DNA from: Phaeobacter sp. CECT 5382 | GTDB lineage: Bacteria > Pseudomonadota > Alphaproteobacteria > Rhodobacterales > Rhodobacteraceae | DNA: 64,000 nucleotides | NCBI RefSeq assembly: GCF_001457775.1 | Contig: NZ_CYSG01000007.1 | Span: 124,001 to 188,000, forward strand | Direction: 5' to 3' | Shown: one piece after another, positions 50,637-59,537 of the stretch | Layout of the letters: each line of letters begins with the position of its first letter | How positions within the stretch are numbered: position 1 is the first letter of the stretch | Position numbers and translations under genes: made by a program | The notes under the pieces: model-generated | Told to the model about the DNA's origin: nothing | Databases searched by the model: none | What the model saw: only the letters and a program-made list of their open reading frames with translations

Positions 50637-51205
50637 ATTAAACGCTCCCAATGGAACGCGACATGTCATGCCCTGCTCGAAATTGGACGGATCAGGTTCT
50701 CGGTCTTTTAAACACCTGCCTGATCTCACCGCCGACATCGGAACATAAATAGTTCCCCCAAACGGGCGCGTCGTAATCGTGATGCCGACCTCAGCCAGCA
50801 CCGTCAAGTATCTCTAAATATTCATTAGTTTGTCAAATATTTTAGGAATTTTTTTCACTTTGGCGGTATTTTGGCCCATATTTCTCCACTAGCAAAACTA
50901 TTGGTTGTGCCAATTGCAAATTATCACTCATTAGGAATCAAATTTCCTCCACTAATCCAAATACCATCAAGACAGAATCACTCACGGCATCCTCTTCAAA
51001 AAACGAAACGAAAAAATCTCCTGTACTCTTGACCCACCTTTATCCACATAAAAATGGGAATGACTTTCACCAAATCGCCCAAACACGAAAACTGTCCAGG
51101 TACAATTCTGGGTTCATAATTTTAGAACTGATCGAAAATAAATTTCGAATTTCAAAACAAATATCGGCAGCACCGATCTTCCAATATAGCGCGCGACGAA
51201 AAGCA
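50637..51205. other. AT-rich gene-free interval between the polysaccharide and secretion operons
   Basis: About 570 bases. The half near 50800-51180 is strikingly AT-rich compared with its neighbours (runs such as TTTTAGGAATTTTTTTCAC). It should hold the promoter of the decarboxylase operon, which reads away to the left, and the end of the secretion operon. A weak plus-strand frame (51029-51472) is antisense to the adaptor gene and is rejected. Confidence 0.6.
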
Positions 51206-52546
51206 TCACTGCTCACGAAAGGCGCGGATCATGCTATCCGTCACTGGTTTCATCAGATACTCCACAAAAGTCCGCTCTTCGGTCTGGATCATGATCTCAG
51301 CCGGCATACCCGGTGTCGGAGTAAAGCCTCGCACCCGATCCAGTTCGGACGGTGGCACCGAAACCCGTGCGACATAGACCTCCTGCGGCAACTCCTGACT
51401 TTTGTCGAGAATAGCATCCGCCGAAACATAGAAGACCTCCCCCGACAGGATCGGAGTGGTTCGGGCATTTAACGCCGTCAGCCTGACTGTGGCCTCCTGT
51501 CCCTTTTGCACCACGTCGATTTCGGTGCGCGGGATGCTGACCTCGATGATCAAAGGCTCCCCCGTCGGCAGAATTTCGGCAATTGCCTTGCCACTTTCGA
51601 CCACACCGCCCGGAGTATGGTAATGCAGCGTGATCACCGTCCCGGAAACCGGGGCCAGAACCGTTGATCGGCGCAGCACGTTTTCCGCCCGTCGGGCTTG
51701 TTCACGAACGCTTTCTAGCTCGGATTGCACCAATTGCAGTTCATCCAATGCCGCGCCCTGTCGTTCACTGACCGTCTGCGCGATCTGGGCATCATAGCGC
51801 CGGACCACCTCTTCGATTTCATCCACCTCGGAGGTCAACCGCCCCACCTGCCCTTCGGCTTCGGCAATCGCGCGGCGGATCGTGTTCACCTCGGTGCGAC
51901 GTACTAGCCCGCGCTCAAGCAGATGCTGTTTACTCTCGAGATCTTCTCTCAGAATTTCCATCTGGGTCAAAGTTGACGCAAGCTGAAGTGCATAGCCATT
52001 GGAGCGCACATTGAGTGCTTCGGTGCTGCGTTCCAGCAAAGCAATATCATTGCGCAGTTGCCGCGCAGCTGCATCAAACACGATCCGCTGCGCATCCAGC
52101 ATTGAGGCCACATCGAAGTCGGCCCGCAGGTTTTGTAAATGATTGGGAAAACGCAGGGCATCGGCGCCGGAATGCTCTGCCAGAATTCGTGCCTCCATGG
52201 CCTCCAGCCGCACCTGCCGCAAAAATAGCTCGCGTTCCGTTGCCAAAGCTGCGGTTTCATCCAGCGTGACAATAGGTTGGCCCTGGGTGACTGTATCGCC
52301 TTCCTTTATCAAAATTGCACTGATGATGCCGCCTTCGAGGTGTTGAACGATCTTGTTGCGGCCGGTGGCGACAAAACTGCCCTGTGATATGACCGCTGCG
52401 GCCAACGGCGCCTTGAAGGCCCAGAGCCCGAAGCCACCGAAACTGACAATGAGCAGCGTGATCCCAAACACGATATGTTTGGCGACCGAGCGAGGCACAT
52501 TTGCGTACCATTCAGCTGGTTCGGCATAGACAGTGATATCAGACAT
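51206..52546 (-). CDS. HlyD-family type I secretion membrane-fusion protein
   Basis: Periplasmic adaptor of a type I secretion system, 446 residues. One membrane helix (IVFGITLLIVSFGGFGLWAF, ~25-45) is followed by the lipoyl half KIVQHLEGGIISAILIKEGDTV. A long coiled coil (~95-290, rich in LERSTEALN, EDLESKQHLLERG, LTSEVDEIEEVVRRYDAQ) and the second half with VLAPVSGTVITLHYHTPGGVV come next. The ATG at 52546 overlaps the ATPase stop by 8 bases. No TolC-like outer-membrane gene is present, so the channel must be encoded elsewhere. Confidence 0.92.
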   Translation of the reverse strand: MSDITVYAEPAEWYANVPRSVAKHIVFGITLLIVSFGGFGLWAFKAPLAAAVISQGSFVATGRNKIVQHLEGGIISAILIKEGDTVTQGQPIVTLDETAALATERELFLRQVRLEAMEARILAEHSGADALRFPNHLQNLRADFDVASMLDAQRIVFDAAARQLRNDIALLERSTEALNVRSNGYALQLASTLTQMEILREDLESKQHLLERGLVRRTEVNTIRRAIAEAEGQVGRLTSEVDEIEEVVRRYDAQIAQTVSERQGAALDELQLVQSELESVREQARRAENVLRRSTVLAPVSGTVITLHYHTPGGVVESGKAIAEILPTGEPLIIEVSIPRTEIDVVQKGQEATVRLTALNARTTPILSGEVFYVSADAILDKSQELPQEVYVARVSVPPSELDRVRGFTPTPGMPAEIMIQTEERTFVEYLMKPVTDSMIRAFREQ

Positions 52547-54683
52547 TTGGCTGGCCTCCGGAATTGTTCTGGGATTGCGGCAGATTGCCCCCGCCCTGGC
52601 TGCGTTGCGCCAGTTGTTGCAACACTTGTTGGCGGTATCCGAACAAGGCAACATTGCCGTCGGCCAGCAGCATGATCTTGTCCACCACACTCAGCAAAGA
52701 GGGTTTTTGCGTGATCACAACAGTGGTGATGCCATTTTCCGAAGCATGTCGGATCGCATTCGCCAAGGCCCTGTCCCCGGCGGTGTCGAGGTTCGAATTC
52801 GGCTCATCCAGCACCAGAAATCGCGGATTCCCAAAAAAGGCACGCGCCAGCGCGATCCGTTGTTTCTGCCCACCAGACAAGGGCGAACCATCCGCCTGCA
52901 CCATGGTTTCATAGCCGTGCGGCAACTGCGCGATCATGTCATGCACATCTGCCAGAAGGGCCGCGCGGTGAATATCTTCGTCGCGGGCATCCCCCCGCAT
53001 TCTGGCGATATTGTCCTTGATGGAACCAGGAAACAGCTGCACGTCCTGCGGCAGATAACCGATATTTTCGCCCAGCTGCCGTGTGTCCCAATTGCGCAGA
53101 TCCATAAGGTCAAGCCGCACATTCCCCGATGTCGGCAGGATCGACCCGACCAACATCTTGCCCAACGTCGTCTTGCCGGCGCCGGAGTTGCCAATGACAG
53201 CCAGGGATTCACCCGGTGTCAGGGAAAACGACAGCCCGTTCAGGACCACCTGTTTGGTTCCGGCGGGCACATAAAGCAGCCGCTCCACATTGAGCCGCCC
53301 TTCGGGATTGGGCAGGCGCAGTTTCTCAAACCGCTGCACCGATTTATGCATCAAGAGACGCACCCGGTCATAGGCTGACCGGGACAGCAAGAACCCATTC
53401 CAGCCTTCGATCGAGCCTTCGATGGGACCAAGGGCCCGCCCGGCGATGATCGAAGCGGCAATCACCATACCGCCGGTGATTTCGCCCTGAATGGCGAGAT
53501 AGGCACCCCAGCCAAGCATGGCAATTTGGGTCAGCAACCGGGACGCACGCGACACCGCCGCCCAGAAAATATTGCGATCCTGCGCCCGGACCTGTGCTTG
53601 CAGCGAATTGGCCGTATCACGCCCCCAAAGCGCGACAGCTTCAGGAACCATCGCCAGCGCATTGATGATCTGGCTGTTGCGCGACATCGAATCCAGATGC
53701 ATATTCGCGCGGCTCTGCGCGATATTTGCCTCGGCAAAAGGCTTAGCCGTGGCCTTTTGGTTGATAATGGCGACCACCATCAGGATGAGCGCGGTGACAA
53801 TGACAATCATCCCCAGATGCGGATGCACCAGGAAAATGGCAAAAATGAAAATCGGGGCAAAGGGGACATCCAGAAATGAGATCAATGTCCCGGAGGTCAA
53901 AAACCCGCGCAATTGCTGCAAATCACCCAGGGTCTGATATTGCCGACCGTTGTCCTGTAGCGAGGCATGCGCGGCTGCACTCAGCACCGGAGCGCCCAGC
54001 CGAACGGCGACCTCGACTGCGGTCCGCATCAGAATGAAACGGCGCACAGCGTCAAAAATCGCCTGCAGCACCACCGCCCCCACAATGAGCACGGTCAACA
54101 TGACCAAAGTGTCAAGCGATCTGCTGGTCAGCACCCGGTCGGAAATCTGAAATAGATAAATCGGGATCGCCAGAACCAGCAGATTGGTGGCACAAGTCAG
54201 AACCATGACAAACCCGAGATTTCCACGCACCACCCGCATCCCCTTGGCGAGCTGTTCGACAAACTGATCAGGATTGGCGCGCTTGTGGAAATCCGGCGAG
54301 GCCCCCCGGTCACCGCCGCCACCGCCGCCACCATTGCCTCCTCCTGAGGAGACAGGCGGCTTGCCGCCCCTGCCCGGCTTCAGGATTGGCCCGGTATCGC
54401 CCTCGATCTGCTTACCTGGCAGCGGCTGAGCGGAGGTTCTTTGCGTTTCGCGAATGGGCGTTTCAGGGCGGGGGTCTTCCCGAATGGGATCTTCCGGAAT
54501 GGGCGCCTTTCTGTCGACTCGTTGTTCGTCGACCCGTTGTTCCGGGCGCAATTTGAGTGTGTCAGGGGAGTGAGTGGTGGGTTGAGTGGTGGGCTTTTCG
54601 GCTTGTTTTTCGCGTCCTTCAACTGCTTTTCCCTGCGAGAAGGCATCATTTTCAGGCGCGTTTGTTCTGCTAATTACATTCAT
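52539..54683 (-). CDS. Type I secretion ABC transporter (ATPase/permease) with long disordered N-terminus
   Basis: PrtD-type exporter of 714 residues. After an unusual ~150-residue N-terminal region rich in Pro, Arg, Glu and then Gly (DPIREDPRPETPIRE, a Gly7 run) comes the six-helix membrane domain (from ~155). The nucleotide-binding domain shows Walker A VIGNSGAGKTTLGKMLVGS, signature LSGGQKQRIALARAF and Walker B FLVLDEPNSNLD. It lacks a C39 peptidase domain, so substrates are probably not processed. It is co-oriented with the two low-complexity proteins upstream, which are its likely cargo. Confidence 0.93.
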   Translation of the reverse strand: MNVISRTNAPENDAFSQGKAVEGREKQAEKPTTQPTTHSPDTLKLRPEQRVDEQRVDRKAPIPEDPIREDPRPETPIRETQRTSAQPLPGKQIEGDTGPILKPGRGGKPPVSSGGGNGGGGGGGDRGASPDFHKRANPDQFVEQLAKGMRVVRGNLGFVMVLTCATNLLVLAIPIYLFQISDRVLTSRSLDTLVMLTVLIVGAVVLQAIFDAVRRFILMRTAVEVAVRLGAPVLSAAAHASLQDNGRQYQTLGDLQQLRGFLTSGTLISFLDVPFAPIFIFAIFLVHPHLGMIVIVTALILMVVAIINQKATAKPFAEANIAQSRANMHLDSMSRNSQIINALAMVPEAVALWGRDTANSLQAQVRAQDRNIFWAAVSRASRLLTQIAMLGWGAYLAIQGEITGGMVIAASIIAGRALGPIEGSIEGWNGFLLSRSAYDRVRLLMHKSVQRFEKLRLPNPEGRLNVERLLYVPAGTKQVVLNGLSFSLTPGESLAVIGNSGAGKTTLGKMLVGSILPTSGNVRLDLMDLRNWDTRQLGENIGYLPQDVQLFPGSIKDNIARMRGDARDEDIHRAALLADVHDMIAQLPHGYETMVQADGSPLSGGQKQRIALARAFFGNPRFLVLDEPNSNLDTAGDRALANAIRHASENGITTVVITQKPSLLSVVDKIMLLADGNVALFGYRQQVLQQLAQRSQGGGNLPQSQNNSGGQPNV

Positions 54684-54698
54684 GAAATTCAGTTCCTG

Positions 54699-56870
54699 TT
54701 AGGCAAGCATTGTTTGCATCACGTCAGCTGAGGAGAAATCTTCAGGCGCGGTGGCCATGATCGCATCCTCACCCGGAGTGACCTCTGGCTGGAGCATGTC
54801 CTCAGCCAGAAAAGCCACGGCTTCAGAGGCAAGCGCGGAAAGATCGACGCCAATGGGATCAGCATCCGTATCGATGAGTTCAGCCTGATAAAGAAGCGCG
54901 TCGTCATAGACCTCGCCACCGACCGAGACCGTTGAATCGGTGCCATATTCGTGGATAGACGCCAGATTGATCACCGCATTGGATCCCGCCGTGACGTTGA
55001 TCTCGGCTCCGGTTTCGCCCTCCAGGTTGGCCATAGCGAGGTGCACCTGATCTGAATCTCCCAGAATATTGGTCTGTTCGATCCAGTTGACCGCCATCAG
55101 GTCGCCTTCGACATAAAGAACCCGAAGAACGTCGATGCCTTCAAAAACCGGATCATTTGCAACGGCACTGTTGAAGCCCACGTTCCCGGCCTCAAGGCTT
55201 TCGGAGGCGCTTTCCATTGTGGTCGACATCTCTTCGTGCGTGTCCAGACCGATGCCATTGATCGTCGCACTGTTGAACAGCAGGTTGTCGCCGGATCCGA
55301 TACTGGTGGGTGTGCCGTCGGAATAGGTCACCCAGTCATTGTCGATCAGCACATTCATCTGGTTGATCCAGTTGACTGAAATCATGCTGCCGCCTGCAAA
55401 GATCAAATCATAACCAAACCCCAACTCAGACAGGCTCGTGAGGTTGGCCACTGTGTTGTCACCCAGACTGATATAGGTATTGGTGCTGCTGAAACTGATC
55501 TCGGCACGGTCGTGATCCGTTTGGAAACTGTATTGATTGACATAGTTGTAGCTGATCAGATCGCCTTCTATCCGGGTGACCGCCCAGTTCGATGGTAGCC
55601 CGGTATCAGCCTCTGTTGTATCAGTCTCTGCTGTGGCCTCATCCTCGGAGGCCTCTGCAGTTTCATCGACTTCCTCGTCGGTGGGAAGCGAGCTGATAAA
55701 ACTCATCCCGGCGCCGCTCAGCACGGCAGATGCAGTCAAACTGCCCGCACCAGCGCTGTAGCTGCCAGTGTCGCCACCACTGTCGTGGTTCACCAGGACG
55801 TTGACCTGTGCGATCACCTCAAGATTGATCGCATCCCCCATGACCGAAATCATCGGTGCATCCAGCCAAGCGGAATGGATTTGCACGTCGTTGACCATCG
55901 TGTTGCCGCCGACGACCACCGTATGCCCGGCCTCTATGTGAAAATCACCGGCACTACCGTCGTCTGTATTGAGCCCCTCAAAAGGATCTGGCCAGACATA
56001 GTCTTCCTCACTTGCGTTTTCGCCGGAATTCTCGCCAGGTGCCGCATCTGGCGCGCCTTCCTCTCCCGCACTGACATTTGAGCTGTCTTTTGAGCTTGCG
56101 CCGCTGCCATCATTAGGCTCGTCTGCAGTTTGGGCTCTCAGATAGGCTGGCAGAACCTCGTCCAGGCGCAGCAAATCTTCAACAGCCCCTCCATTTATAT
56201 GTAGACCAAAAGCATCGTCTCCCTGCAGGATAGTTGTTGTCACACCGGAAATCGTGCTGGCCTCGACAGAGGTGATTTGCGCATGCAGCGCTAAAGCATC
56301 CGCCGTCGCCGTCTCACCTGGCTGCAGAAGTTGAGCGCTGACAGGGGCAGCAATCGCGGTCGCCACAGTTTGATACTGTTGCAAGGCCTCCAGGTAGGTG
56401 CTCGGATCGGCAAAGACAGTCTCGCCATCCCCGAGCAGCAGAAGGTCATTGTCAGACAAGAATGCACTTTGAAGGGTAATCACAGCAACACTGCCGGGAG
56501 GTTCCAGCACCAGCTGGGTATTTTGACCGTTCCAGACAGTTGAAAAAAGCGTCAGCGGGGCCACTGGCAGGGCAGATTCAACCGCGTTGCTTGGCAGATA
56601 GTCAGCGAAATTCACAATAACAGAAGCCGCCGGGCCAGAAGAATTCTCTTGCAGCCATGCAGGTGTGTAATCAAGGTTCGGCGCGAACCCTTCCAGCCGG
56701 TAACCCGCCTTGAAAGAAGCCGTGATCGCGTCGATCTCGTTGTTTTCCAGGTCTTCTGCCTGCAACGCCTTGAACTTGCCATAGACGTCGCGCAAACGCA
56801 CCTCTTCCACACTGGTATGAAAAATACCGATCAAGTGGGCGACCATTTCGGTCGTTTTGTCCATTAACAT
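54699..56870 (-). CDS. Large acidic repeat protein, probable type I secretion substrate
   Basis: No named family recognised. The product is ~723 residues (or 743 if the GTG at 56930 is used; the ATG at 56870 has GAGG five bases upstream and is preferred). There is no signal peptide. An amphipathic N-terminal helix (MVAHLIGIFHTSVEEVRLRDVYGKFKAL) is followed by an acidic body. A recurring motif appears about five times: VNWINQMNVLIDND, VNWIEQTNILGDSD, IAQVNVLVNHD, YVNQYSFQTDHD and YQAELIDTDAD. Each is linked to a G-x-N-x-x-x-N-x-x-x-I segment. No RTX nonapeptides occur. Position between the exporter and the Gly-rich gene suggests secretion. Confidence 0.8.
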   Translation of the reverse strand: MLMDKTTEMVAHLIGIFHTSVEEVRLRDVYGKFKALQAEDLENNEIDAITASFKAGYRLEGFAPNLDYTPAWLQENSSGPAASVIVNFADYLPSNAVESALPVAPLTLFSTVWNGQNTQLVLEPPGSVAVITLQSAFLSDNDLLLLGDGETVFADPSTYLEALQQYQTVATAIAAPVSAQLLQPGETATADALALHAQITSVEASTISGVTTTILQGDDAFGLHINGGAVEDLLRLDEVLPAYLRAQTADEPNDGSGASSKDSSNVSAGEEGAPDAAPGENSGENASEEDYVWPDPFEGLNTDDGSAGDFHIEAGHTVVVGGNTMVNDVQIHSAWLDAPMISVMGDAINLEVIAQVNVLVNHDSGGDTGSYSAGAGSLTASAVLSGAGMSFISSLPTDEEVDETAEASEDEATAETDTTEADTGLPSNWAVTRIEGDLISYNYVNQYSFQTDHDRAEISFSSTNTYISLGDNTVANLTSLSELGFGYDLIFAGGSMISVNWINQMNVLIDNDWVTYSDGTPTSIGSGDNLLFNSATINGIGLDTHEEMSTTMESASESLEAGNVGFNSAVANDPVFEGIDVLRVLYVEGDLMAVNWIEQTNILGDSDQVHLAMANLEGETGAEINVTAGSNAVINLASIHEYGTDSTVSVGGEVYDDALLYQAELIDTDADPIGVDLSALASEAVAFLAEDMLQPEVTPGEDAIMATAPEDFSSADVMQTMLA

Positions 56871-56964
56871 AGCAGCCTCGCTTAAAGCCAAGTGGCTGCT
56901 CACCTCATTAAAACTTTGCTTTTGCCGCACGGAACCCTGCGGACGGTCGTCTAAAAAAACTTAT

Positions 56965-57006
56965 TAAAAAAGCGGACCTGAGCCCGGGTTTCTCCGGGCT
57001 CAGGTC
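56965..57006 (-). terminator. Intrinsic terminator after the Gly/Asn-rich protein gene
   Basis: On the minus strand a 13-bp stem (arms at 56994-57006 and 56975-56987, CCGGGCTCAGGTC and its complement) is followed by CGC and TTTTTTAATAA. It separates the Gly-rich gene from the repeat-protein and secretion genes, so the Gly-rich protein may be made in large excess. Confidence 0.85.
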
Positions 57007-57020
57007 ATTTCTTTATCGGC

Positions 57021-58739
57021 CTATGCGCCGTCGCCATCATCGCCGATGTAGCTGGAGCTGAACGAGCCGCCAACAACTGTCATATCAACAGTGTTGCCCA
57101 GCACATTGGCCCCCATCACGACGCTCTGGTTAAAGGCTGTGGTGTCAATCTGCGATGCCGCGGACGCAAAGGATTCACCGGTGACATAGCCGTCATCACC
57201 GTTGTTCGATCCCCACATGCCGGCGTTGCCACCGTCACCGCCGCCACCTGCAAAGGCATTGCCACCGCCACCGGCAACGCCGCCGGAAGCTTGGGTCCCG
57301 CCAGCATAGGCATGTCCGCCGTAGCCGTCACCGGTGTCACCACCCCAGGCATGGCCGCCGTAGCCGTCGCCGCCGTTTCCACCATCAGCTTCGTTGTCGC
57401 CACCGTAGCCTGCGGTGCTGGCATAGGCACCCGATGCCGCCCCGGCATCGCCACCTGCGCCACCGTTTGCATTGCCGGAATCAGCCCGACCTTCGCCTGC
57501 ACCGGCAGCACCCGAGATAGCCCCGGCTGCACCGCCATCGCCACTGGTGCCTTCACCGTTGCCAAGACCTGCGCCAATCGCGCCGGCATCAGCATCTCCG
57601 GTTTCACCGTTTTCGGCACCCGCAAGACCAAGGTTCAGCAGTCCAAGCCCGCCACCGATCGCGCCGGCATCTCCAGTATTGCTGCTGTCAGCCCCAGCGC
57701 CAGCTGCGCCTACGCCTGCACCAACGCCATCGGCATTGCCGCTATCGCCACCGTCTGCGCCGGCACCGGACAGGCCGGTTCCCGCGCCCAGAGCAGCAGC
57801 CAGGGACCCTGCGTCGCCGCCGTCATCGCCTTCAGCATCCGCATCCGAAGAGGCGCCGCCAAGACCAAGACCAACACCGACGGAAGTCGCACCGCCACCG
57901 TTGCCACCGTTGCCGCCAGCTGCGGATGCATTACCACCAGCACCGCTGGTTCCTCCAGCCGCACCGGCGATGCCGCCAAAGCCCAAACCACCCAAGGCCG
58001 TACCGCCATGCGTATCTGCGCTTCCGTCACCTTCGCCACCGGCTGCACCAGCTGAGATTCCATCATCCGCGTCCGCTTCCCCACCTTTCGAGGTGTTGGT
58101 TTGCGACATCGAGCCACTGTTGCTGATGTTGGATGCGGTATCGTTGTCATCCAGATTGTTGGTCTGCGCATTGACTGTCGCCGAGTCGTTGCCCGCACCG
58201 TTCAGGGCATCGTCCAAGATGTCCTCAAGGTTCATGTCATCGCCTGGGCTGTAGTTCATGTCACCGTCGGCCATGACAAAATCTCCGGCTGACGAATTGT
58301 GCAGATCGATATCGGCAAAATCATCGTCGGTCGGCATCCAACCGGTTGTGTCCACAGTCACCGATACGGCAGTCTCGGAGGTATTCGAGTTCGCATTGCT
58401 ATTGAGATTGCCGTTTGCATTGCCATTCAGATTGCCATTGCCATTCAGACTGGCGTTGGCATTCGAGCTGGCATTTTCGTTGGCGTTACCATTTCCGTTG
58501 CCGTTCAGGTTGCCATTACCGTTGCCGTTCAGGTTGCCATTGCCGTTGCCGTTCAGGTTGCCGTTGCCATTGTCGTTTTCATTGTCATTCTCGGACGACT
58601 GAGCTTGACCCTGAAGCTGGGCCTGCAATGCGGCCTGGGCCTGACCCTGGCCCTGTAGCTGGTCTTGATCCTGTTCCTGATCCTGGTTGCCATTACCATG
58701 ATGTGGGAACATGAAGTTGTTGTTTCTTGAACCTGGCAT
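57021..58739 (-). CDS. Gly/Asn/Ala-rich low-complexity protein, probable secreted matrix protein
   Basis: Function unknown. The 572-residue product has blocks of different composition: a Gln-rich stretch (~19-48), Asn-Gly repeats (GNGNLNGN units, ~52-118), an acidic part (~125-230), a long Gly/Ala/Asp region (~235-500, including GDGYGGHAWGGDTGDGYGGHAY), and a hydrophobic C-terminus (AFNQSVVMGANVLGNTVDM then VVGGSFSSSYIGDD). No signal peptide, no Cys, no RTX repeats. The ATG at 58739 with GGAG upstream is preferred to 58778. Its neighbour genes encode a type I exporter, so secretion and a structural, biofilm-type role are plausible. Confidence 0.82.
   Translation of the reverse strand: MPGSRNNNFMFPHHGNGNQDQEQDQDQLQGQGQAQAALQAQLQGQAQSSENDNENDNGNGNLNGNGNGNLNGNGNGNLNGNGNGNANENASSNANASLNGNGNLNGNANGNLNSNANSNTSETAVSVTVDTTGWMPTDDDFADIDLHNSSAGDFVMADGDMNYSPGDDMNLEDILDDALNGAGNDSATVNAQTNNLDDNDTASNISNSGSMSQTNTSKGGEADADDGISAGAAGGEGDGSADTHGGTALGGLGFGGIAGAAGGTSGAGGNASAAGGNGGNGGGATSVGVGLGLGGASSDADAEGDDGGDAGSLAAALGAGTGLSGAGADGGDSGNADGVGAGVGAAGAGADSSNTGDAGAIGGGLGLLNLGLAGAENGETGDADAGAIGAGLGNGEGTSGDGGAAGAISGAAGAGEGRADSGNANGGAGGDAGAASGAYASTAGYGGDNEADGGNGGDGYGGHAWGGDTGDGYGGHAYAGGTQASGGVAGGGGNAFAGGGGDGGNAGMWGSNNGDDGYVTGESFASAASQIDTTAFNQSVVMGANVLGNTVDMTVVGGSFSSSYIGDDGDGA
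58496..58567 (-). repeat. Three tandem 24-bp coding repeats in the Asn-Gly region
   Basis: Unit CCGTTGCCGTTCAGGTTGCC plus four bases occurs three times in a row with single-base differences. On the coding strand each unit encodes eight residues of the GNGNLNGN type. Such repeats can expand or contract by slippage and vary between strains. Confidence 0.85.
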
Positions 58740-59537
58740 TTCTAATTCTCCGTAAAAAATCATCCACGGGATCGCCACTCTATCAAAAGCGACCTACGCG
58801 CAGATATGTAATTTCTGTCTATTTAGAGGTTGAGATTTTGATCAGGAATGTTTGATTGAAGCGCTCTAACCAACCATTCCCCAGCGCACCACTCGCGCAA
58901 AAATTGAAATTATCCGTTCGCATTCCCCCCTTTAAATTCCCATGCAAATACCGTCATCACAGTTGTACTGCGTGGCCAAATTTTCGTGTCTGAAGAAGTG
59001 AGTCGCAGAGAAAAATTCCGACCCCTTAACGTTTTCTCAATACATTGCGAAAATAATTTTGATCACTCAGTAATCTCAAAAGTGTCGTCAAACTGGCCGC
59101 CTTCAGGAAGCTGGACAATAGGATTAGCCAAAAATAAGCCGACTAATCATTGTTTTCACTTAATTTTTTAGAGAACCTCTGCAAAAACCCTCTCAAAAAT
59201 CGGAAGAATCATCGCTCGTTCGCCATAGGTTTCTGGCCTAAACGGCTCCCCCAGAAGCTGAACAGATCAATGTGTTAGGTGGACTTTAACCAAAAGTTTC
59301 GGTAAAAATACTATCCGTTCCTATTGCCACAATCATATCACGTGCTTTCGCTGAGTATTTTCCATGACGAAACGCAGCAGAACTAACCCTGGGAGAAATT
59401 ACATCTCTCCGGTCGATGAGCAGAACGCCAAAACATAGAACCGGCATCAACCGGTATTTTGAAGTTCAAGTTTCTGAAGCGTGTCGACTCACCTGCGACA
59501 TGGCAGATTCTCCATCGGGGAAGAGAGGCTATTAAAA
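58740..59537. other. AT-rich divergent promoter region of the matrix and regulator genes
   Basis: About 800 bases without a supported gene, unusually long and AT-rich for this window. It must hold the promoters of the Gly-rich gene (minus) and the LuxR-type gene (plus). An inverted repeat ACCGG-CATCAA-CCGGT at 59440-59455 lies ~80 bases before the regulator start. A 61-codon frame at 58986 has no ribosome-binding site and is not accepted. Confidence 0.6.

Noticed and set aside
51029-51472. Plus-strand frame of 147 codons in the AT-rich gap
   Set aside because: Second half is antisense to the HlyD gene; first half has no domain or ribosome-binding site.
57291-58254. Long plus-strand open frames of 160-260 codons opposite the Gly-rich gene
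   Set aside because: They are antisense shadows caused by the GC-rich repetitive codons; composition is Ala/Pro or Cys/Ala low complexity and no ribosome-binding site is present.
58496-58567. Regular 24-bp repeats as a possible CRISPR array
   Set aside because: Units are contiguous without spacers, in frame, and encode a GNGNLNGN protein repeat; no cas genes.
58986-59171. 61-codon frame in the divergent region
   Set aside because: No ribosome-binding site or recognisable composition; likely chance in AT-rich DNA.
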